This document shows, piece by piece, positions 57,556-64,000 of a stretch of 64,000 nt of DNA. Each line of letters begins with the position of its first letter. The first letter of the stretch is position 1. Position numbers and translations under genes: made by a program. The DNA comes from Amborella trichopoda (lineage: Eukaryota > Streptophyta > Magnoliopsida > Amborellales > Amborellaceae). The stretch covers positions 1,024,586 to 1,088,585 of the forward strand of contig NW_006499973.1 in NCBI RefSeq assembly GCF_000471905.2, given 5' to 3'. Under the pieces are notes generated by a model that saw nothing but the letters and a program-made list of their open reading frames with translations, searched no databases and was not told the origin of the DNA.

Positions 57556-58060
57556 GCATTAGACATCGCCATCTAAAACCATCGAGTAGTAGTGTCATGG
57601 CCCCTAGATGGTGATGAACACTACTGCTCGTGGCGGAAGGACAGGCATTGAACTACAAACGGCATTAGCTATCGCCGTTGGTAACACCTGAAGGCGGCGA
57701 CGACCAATTGCGGGCGGTGATGGGTATCACCATCAGCAACATGTGTTGGCAGCGATTACCCTTCGTGGGCGGCAATAAGTATCATCGTCTGTGACATGTG
57801 CAGGTAACGATGACCCTTCACGGGCGGCGATGGGTATCGCCGTCTGCGAGATGTAAAGGCAACGACAACCCTTCTCGAGTAGCGATGGGTATTGCCGTCT
57901 GCGACATGTGCAGTCAACGACGGCCCTTTGCAGTGGCGTTGTGTATCGCCGTCTGCGACATGTGCAGAGCGCGAAAGAGGAGCCTGCCGTCATTGGTAGG
58001 CATCATCGTCTGTGCTTGCACAGAACATTAACGACACGCTTGTAGACGGCAGTGAGTAGT
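57556..58060 (-). repeat. LTR minisatellite of hairpin units (E)
   Basis: About eight units of ~57 bp with the core GGGCGGCGATGGGTATCGCC then GTCTGCGACATGTGCAGGCA. Each core is a short palindrome (GGCGAT gggt ATCGCC). The array sits where D has its AGGCTT-centred units, but the sequence is different. Confidence 0.82.
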
Positions 58061-58415
58061 GCTTGCTGTCTGCGACATGTGAGAAGAAAGGGAGAGAAGA
58101 AAGAAAGAGGCATGCACCGCATTACCACTGCCATGCATGGCCTCTAAAAAAAACTCATCAGAGAAGAAAAAGATGGACGAAGAGGAAGAAAGAGAAGAAG
58201 AGAGAAAGAAAAATTGAAGAAGGAAAAGAGAGAAAGAGAGAGAAAATACCTTGAAGTTAGGAGGGGTACCGGCACAAACTTTCTCTCTCCTTACACAAAC
58301 TTTCTCTCTCCTTTCTCTCTCTCTCTCTCAAATGTGACCCAACAATGAATAAAACTCAAAATTTTATTGAGCAAAGTGCGGTCAAATTGATGGTCCTTGT
58401 ACAATGATAGTACGT

Positions 58416-58425
58416 TATATATATA
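58416..58425 (-). promoter_or_regulatory. LTR TATA box, element E
   Basis: The minus strand reads CTGTATATATATAACGTAC. The corresponding place in the D 3' LTR is TGTATAAGCATG (34486-34497). Likely retroelement promoter. Confidence 0.5.
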
Positions 58426-59723
58426 CAGTTTTTCCCAAACATGAGCGGATTGATCAAAATTAAACCTAATTGCTGAAAATTAAGATTTAATTGATCTAAA
58501 AGAAATTGTAAAAAGGGGTGCAAAATGACAGATTTACCTTTTCCTAACAATTAGGGAAATTTCAAAACAGTCCCTATTGCTGCCCTAGAACGTGCATGAT
58601 CTTTCATGAATGATCCGGGGTTGCTCTGGTGCCCGTTTGATCGAAAGATGGTTGTTTTCTTATAGGGCTTAGCATGACGATCAATTTGATACCAACTTCG
58701 AGTCATGGATCGTGTTTTTCGACCACGATCATGTGACCCGAAAGTTTGATGAATCTTGCAATATTCGGATCGACACCGTGATCATGTGTTGATATATATT
58801 ATTAGTTTCTTTGCTGAATCGCACTGAGTACGCCGTCAGGATCGTGTGGCAACAAACATAGCTTGTTTTTGTGCCCGGACGAAGATTTCATGATTTTAAG
58901 TTTTTGACTAGATCTTTGAATTTCGACAGCCGGAATCATTTGCGACTTCGAATTGATCTTGCGTAAAATCCAACCATTCATCATGTGCGGGGTTTGGACC
59001 GACGATAACCATCGCGATACAACTAGTCTCACGTCGATTGAGTTCATGGGCGTTGTGATTTGGCCGTTCGAGTGAGGCGTGTTGCTATTGATTTTCCTGC
59101 AACTTTCTTCACGAATCGACAACTTCTCTCTAGCTTTTCTCCGCGCTTGGGAGTCATCAAGGGGCGTGCCACATGTCGAAACGCTCGTCTTGACAAGAAG
59201 AACACGCTTTAATAAGTTTGAACGCCATCCGATCTCGAACAAGTAAGATATAAGTGTCGCAAGTCACTGTTTATGACTGCCCCTTTAATGGAGATTAGTT
59301 GTAGGGTGGCCACATGGGAATAGTGTGCAGCTCCTCTTGTTTTGGTCTTTTAACCATAACTTTGTCCTGGAGTGCCCGATTAAATTAAAACTTGACCCAT
59401 AAGGGTTTTTGACCATGCCGGATCCAATGGTGGTAGTTCCACAATCGTTTGATGCTCCAAAAGTAGGGTTCTAGTTATAGGGGATCGTTTTAAGGTGTTA
59501 GATGTTGGTCCTATGAAAACGGGTTTTTTGTTTGCACTGCCTGAAACATGTTGGCATACGACAAAACTTAACAAAAGACTTTTTGGAGTTCTTATGAAAA
59601 TTTCGGCCAGTTTTGGAGCCATTTTGAGATAGTTTAAATTTCCACTGTTTGTCTAGCTTTATTGACCGACTTCTCTTTTATTCTGCATTGGGGACCCATG
59701 GTGCTAAAAAATTTCTTCAAACA

Positions 59724-60400
59724 GCATGCCACACTAGATATTGTGCTTTGAGAGAAGTGAGAAGGACAACATTCGGAAAATTTTCTTCGACTTTATTTCT
59801 TTTTTCTTCTTAGCCACAGAACCAGGCGAAAGCAGAGGAGAAATCCATGTAATACTGTAACTAAGATGCTCAGACATTTAGACACTTTGTGTAGGTCCAT
59901 CCGTGGAGACTTTAGGGGGAGAAGAGACTTTGAGGGATCTTTTCGCAGTCCTCATCCTCACGGGACCGTAGAGATTAGTTTTTAATGTCTTCACCCTATT
60001 AGACGAGTTTGCGATATGGAGAGATTGGTATTTATAATCCTCACCCCATTGGACGGGACCCCTGAGGGCTATTTTGTGTTTTTGAGGGATCTTGTAATCA
60101 TCGTCCTCTCTCTTAAGGACTCTCTTTGTTTTTGAAGTGATCTTTCGGTCATCCCCTCAAGGACTCTCTTTGATTTTTTTTTTGTTTTTGTTTTAAGGGA
60201 TCTTTTTGTCATTGTCCTCACCCTCAAGGACTCTCATTGTTTTTTGAGGGGAGATCTTGTGTGGCTCTCACTCCCAGGTGAGCCATCTTGTGTTGTGATT
60301 GGATCCTGACAGCTGAGGATTTGTGTGGACCTCATTAGTCAGAATTGCGCCGGTTTGGCAATTGGGTGCCGGCTGAAGTTGTGATGCTGCGTCAACCTGC
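59724..60400 (-). repeat. Purine-tract side and TTTTTGAGGGATCTT repeats, element E
   Basis: GCATGCCACACTAGATATTG, then TGCTTTGAGAGAAGTGAGAA and ACAACATTCGG, is the decayed purine tract and hairpin. From 59930 to 60290 a motif TTTTTGAGGGATCTTGTAAT then CATCGTCCTCACCCTYAAGGACTCT repeats about six times; D has a single copy near 36140-36180. Confidence 0.65.
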
Positions 60401-62060
60401 ATTATGGTCCAAGTGCCCTTTCCGGGTTTTCACGAAGACTGGGGAAGTGGCATTGTAAAGACGATGTTTACCATTCTTCTTTTATTTTTTGGCTCTTTTG
60501 CCCATGACCTTTTCGACCATGTCCACCCTTTTCATATGTTTTTGCTCACAGCGCCCTTTTGGGTTTTCACCGTGCTCGAGTTTTTTTTCTTACGGAACTC
60601 TATCACTCATGGTTTCATGACCATGCGCGTTCGTCATTTTTACTTGTGGCATTCCCTCATTCAGGAATACACATATTTTATTTTATTTTCGTGAACGCAT
60701 GTTTAGGGTCATGCCCTCGGGACCTATGCAAAGCCTTTTAGTGTCATGCGGTTAGGACGTGCAATATGGTTTAGGTTATATAGCTTGGACCATGATGGAA
60801 GTAAATGGCAATCTATGAAGGCCATGGAGTAAGTATGTTGGTGGTTTGACTCACTTTGGGAGATGGCACGAGTTTGCCTATGAAAAATGGATGATGTATG
60901 AGGACTCACTAGTTGACAGTGAGCATGGATGGTGAAATGGCTTGCTGTTTTGTGAGCATGAGTGACAATCACTGGAGAATGATGAATGATAATGAAGTGA
61001 ATGGACTCACTGAGGAGTTGATGAAGGTGATGTGCGAGCATGGATGGGTCGGTTAGGGAAGACATGTGTGAAAATGGACGTAAAGGGGTGTGCACGTGTG
61101 TGAGAGTGAATTTAAGGTTATGCTTCTTGGACCTGTGCAAAGCAGTTTAACGTCATACGGCTAGGATGTGCACTATGGTTTAAGGTCATATAGCTTGAAC
61201 CACGACTACAATTTAAGGTCATATATATTGGACCATGGTGCTAAGCCTTCTAATGTCATGCGGTCAGGATGGGAACTATGGTTTAAGGTCACATAGTTTG
61301 GATAGTGCAGTATAGGGTTACCTGGACCATTTAGGTGGGTTTCCCTGTAGATAACACTCTGTTGGGAGATATAGAAGTGGCTTAGTGAGACCCACCAGGG
61401 ATTAATGGGGTATGATGACTCCATGGGGATGAAGGAAAGTGGTATGTATGTAACTCCACTGAGGATGGTGGTGGGATACACCCGGCGGAGAGGTGCATAC
61501 ATTTCATAGTTTAAAGTCATGTGCATGGACTATTTGTGGCGATGTTTAGGGACATGCATTATAGTTTAAGGTCTTGAAGCTTGGATCATAGCTATGCGAT
61601 TTTAAGTCATGCGAATAGGACCATGCATTTTAAGGTCATCCAACTAGACCTCTGCTATAGTTTAAAGTCATATAGTTTGGACCATGGCTGTGCAGTTTAA
61701 AGTCTTGCAGTGAGGGCCATGCAGTTTAAGGTCGTGCGACTAGAGCTTCGCTACAGTTTAGGGTCATATAGTTTGGACCATGGTTGTACAGTTTAATGTC
61801 TTGTAGCAAGGACCATGCAGTTTAAGGTCATGCAATTAGACCTTCACTACAGTTTAGGGTCGTGCACCTAGACCATTTAGGTGGTAAGGGAATGTTGCTC
61901 CATGGGGAGCAGAGCTGTAAGTGGAGATGGCTCCTTGAGGATATGATGGTAATAGAACAAAGAATGGACTCCCTGGGGACAGAGAATAGTTGCCTGCTCA
62001 TTGAGGATGACAGGTCACGACCTGAGTGTGGCCCCTCTAGGGATTGTGAAAAGACCCCAG
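60401..62060. repeat. Spacer repeats of element E
   Basis: 60401-60690 carries the CATGGTTTCATGACCATG / GGGTTTTCACC block related to A 15660-15960. 60690-61310 and 61510-61880 carry TTTAAGGTCATATAGYTTGGACCATGG repeats. 61320-62050 carries ACTCCACTGAGGATGRTGG-like words. No gene seen. Confidence 0.6.
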
Positions 62061-62540
62061 TCAGTAGTGCTCAAGTTTGGCTTGTGCGCGATGCATTGTA
62101 CTGAGCAGAGGTAGACATGCAACACTGGGTTGAGGTAGATGTGCGATGTTCAGCTTTAGAGAAGTGAGTGTCGTTAGGCCTCTGGTGAAGCGCGCGGTGA
62201 TAAGTTGGACTAGGCGGACGACGCTAGCAAAGGAAGAGTGATACGCGATGTTAACCTCAAGAGCCGTGGATGGTGATAGAATCTGAAAGACGTGTGCCAT
62301 GCCTTAGGGCATATTAGTTGAAGTAGGTTCTTATTTTTTATTAAAAAAATCCCTTCCCAAACTGTACAATCTTCTTCCGAAGCATACGGCTTCTAAGTCA
62401 CATGCAATAGTAGCAGGAGGCATAGGCGGCAATCACCTGCATTGGGGCCTCGGGCTTGACCCAACCCAGCTTGGACCTGTCGCCATCTGAAGATGAGGAT
62501 TGAGATGTCATTTCGAACTTGTCAGCTCACGGGACGCCAG

Positions 62541-62550
62541 TCTATAAAAT
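62541..62550 (+). promoter_or_regulatory. TATA box of the antisense gene, element E
   Basis: TCTATAAAAT, 51 bp before the conserved AACAATGAAGAGAG. Equivalent to D 38264. Confidence 0.6.
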
Positions 62551-62591
62551 GGGGTAAAACCCCTTTTTACTGTTTTACCTTCGGTAAAACA

Positions 62592-62945
62592 ATGAAGAGA
62601 GCTTTTAAAGAGAGGGAGGGAACCTCTGACAAGAGCTTTCGACCAAAACCAGAGTGTACGAGAAGTCTTGAGCGAACTTCAACAAGTCGCAAAGCTTTTG
62701 AAGGGTGCTCGTGTTGTCTTGAGAGAGTGCCAAGGACTTTCAAAAGGGTCGCAGGGGCCTTCGAGAAGAAGAAGGGAGTTTTGTGTGGTTGCAGTGAGGT
62801 CTGTCTAGGCCGCAATGGTTCTTCAGCAAGGGCCAAGAGAAGGAGGGAGTGCAGTGGCTCTGTGGGAGCCAATCTAGGGGACTCCGACATTTTTCTAGCG
62901 ACTTTTAGTCACTGGAAGGGAAGAAGAAGGGATAGCAGGGGCTAA
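62592..62945 (+). other. Leader ORF upstream of the antisense PMD gene, element E
   Basis: The ATG conserved with D opens 117 codons here, rich in Lys/Arg/Ser/Cys (SRKAFEGCSCCLERVPRTFK). D has only 49 codons with different residues, so coding value is doubtful. It marks the transcribed leader. Confidence 0.3.
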
Positions 62946-63489
62946 TTGGGAATACAGTGACATTCCGGTGAGCTTGGGTGACCTTCATAGGCGAGAAGAA
63001 GGGAGACCGAGAGGTCACAAGGAGATTTTTGTGGGGATTCTAGGTGGTTTCCCGATAGCATTAGTTGTTGGCGAGGGAAGAATAGGGTCGGTAGAAGGTT
63101 CTTCCGACAAGTAAAAGAGTTTCCAGTGAAGGGAGGAGTGCGAAGAAGGGAGGAAGTCCGCGGCGTCGTAGGGGACTTTCTGTGGAGATTTTGATAGTTT
63201 CCATGCTGTTTGTATGGGTTTCTTGTGAGTTTCCCAGCAAGGGTTTCTTGTGAGTTTCCCGTCGTTGATCCATAGGCAACCAGTCGGCAATACGCCCTTA
63301 GAGTCAGCTCTGTGACTTAACGTTCAGAATGGAACAGCCTTATGCAGCCGGCGATAACCTTGCCTTCACGCACGATGGTACACTGCCCCTCAGCGACTTG
63401 GGCACGGCAGTGAAGCCTTTGCTCTAGTTTCATGGCTCAATCTTCGGGTGCTATTCCAGATGTGTAGAACCTCCCGAGATTAGGGTAAG

Positions 63490-64000
63490 TTGGGAATAAT
63501 GAATTCACCGGTGAAAGTGTGGTGAGGGGTGAGCCAATTTGGCTCACCGAGGCTTTGTGTGAACCAAGGTGGCCTTTGAGCATCACCTTTGTAAGTGACC
63601 CCGTCCACTTTGAAGCCAGGGAAGACAGCAACGAGAACGTAAGGATGTAAGAAAGGGTAGGCCTATTCCACTACTTGCACAGAAATATATCCTCGAGCGA
63701 GAACTTGCCTTCCCTAAGAAAGCGGATGGTGAAGACACCGAGCCTGAAGTGGTCTTCTGCTGGCCTCTGAGTGCAACTGGAGCACCACTACCTAAAAGGG
63801 TACTCTTCATGGACTACAAGAGTGCTGGGCTGATACAGAGCCCTTTTAAAGCCTGCATCCCTGCTAGCCACCATCCAGTGCTCAGTAGGCTATTATGACC
63901 GTTGCTCAAACACGGTCAATATGTTGTTGGAAACATGGAGCCATGCCAGCAATACATGGCTGCTTGATCACGGATAGGCAGTGATTTCGCTGCTAGGCCT
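63490..64000 (+). pseudogene. Start of antisense PMD gene, element E (cut by window)
   Basis: Fragments match the D protein in order: GEPIWL (D: DEPIWL), LHRNISSSENLPSLRKRMVK (D: FHQNIASRENLPTLGKQMVQ), HHYLKGYSSW (D: HQYLKGYTSW) and YYDRCSNTVNMLLETWSHAS (D: NYSDRCSNTVKILQEKWSHV). Stops (for example at the position equal to D LALY) and frameshifts break it. The gene continues past the window. Confidence 0.75.

Larger units (their letters stand above)
56807..59723 (-). repeat. 3' LTR of element E
   Basis: On the plus strand the text TCTCTCGGGAACCTTGTTC...GGGCAGGTG...CTTACTCAGACTGG matches the D LTR in order. The end CTTCAAACA (59723) matches ATTCAAACA of D. The start is placed at TGTAGTCAGATGACTC by alignment and is uncertain by a few bases. 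It contains a minisatellite at 57640-58060 and a minus-strand TATA at 58416-58425. Confidence 0.85.
56807..64000 (-). mobile_element. Element E: diverged relative of D, cut by window end
   Basis: A 3' LTR (about 56807-59723) followed by internal sequence that parallels D: purine tract, TTTAAGGTCATATAG repeats, antisense promoter and start of the antisense PMD gene about 3.7 kb in. Strand is inferred from this order. Its left flank is AAGTG, which should recur beyond its 5' LTR. Element E shares little LTR minisatellite sequence with D, so the two are separate subfamilies. Confidence 0.85.

Overview
This is a stretch of repeat-rich plant nuclear DNA. I find no cellular protein gene, tRNA, rRNA or CRISPR array. 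Almost every base from 7.6 kb onward belongs to large LTR retrotransposons of the Ty3/Gypsy type, plus their internal minisatellites. The plant assignment rests on the plant mobile domain (PMD) protein, the plant-style gag and protease motifs and the nested insertion pattern. The species cannot be read from the sequence; a large-genome angiosperm is likely. One assembly gap (555 N) lies at 20988-21542.

Layout. 1-2337 is a long palindrome with ~730 bp arms that I judge about 99% identical. 2338-7640 is AT-rich, non-coding DNA with a 40-bp tandem array, a decayed LTR-like tract and two hairpin (MITE-like) elements. 7646-19439 is element A, a complete plus-strand LTR element of 11.8 kb with 2.1-2.2 kb LTRs and a perfect 5-bp target duplication (CTCTC). 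19445-22564 is host or simple-repeat DNA containing the gap. At 22565 a second copy of the same family, B, begins. It is broken at 27966 by C, a minus-strand relative. C is in turn split at 32642/52150 by D, a 19.5 kb minus-strand element of a related family, with a perfect GTGAC target duplication. C resumes at 52150 and is interrupted again at about 56807 by E, a diverged relative of D that runs off the window end. The nesting is therefore D and E inside C, and C inside B.

How the parts work together. The two LTR families (A/B/C and D/E) have unrelated-looking LTRs but share the internal plan: the primer-binding site (TGGCGACTYCACT-like), the purine tract GGTGGGGCAAG beside the 3' LTR, a hairpin next to it, the start of the first sense ORF, and a gag zinc knuckle (C-x2-H-x4-H-x4-C). 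D also keeps a protease with the DGGSA site. I see no reverse transcriptase, RNase H or integrase in any copy, so these look like non-autonomous, Tat/Ogre-like elements.

The most interesting content is on the opposite strand of these elements. In D, 38264-42982 forms a complete gene-like unit in antisense: TATA box, leader ATG, a plant mobile domain protein with a long coiled-coil tail, a likely GT-AG intron and an AATAAA signal. It is now broken by stops and a frameshift. E carries the same promoter and start of the PMD gene. A, B and C keep only the coiled-coil end, and A and C keep a TATA box upstream of it. In A this antisense ORF is better preserved than the sense gag.
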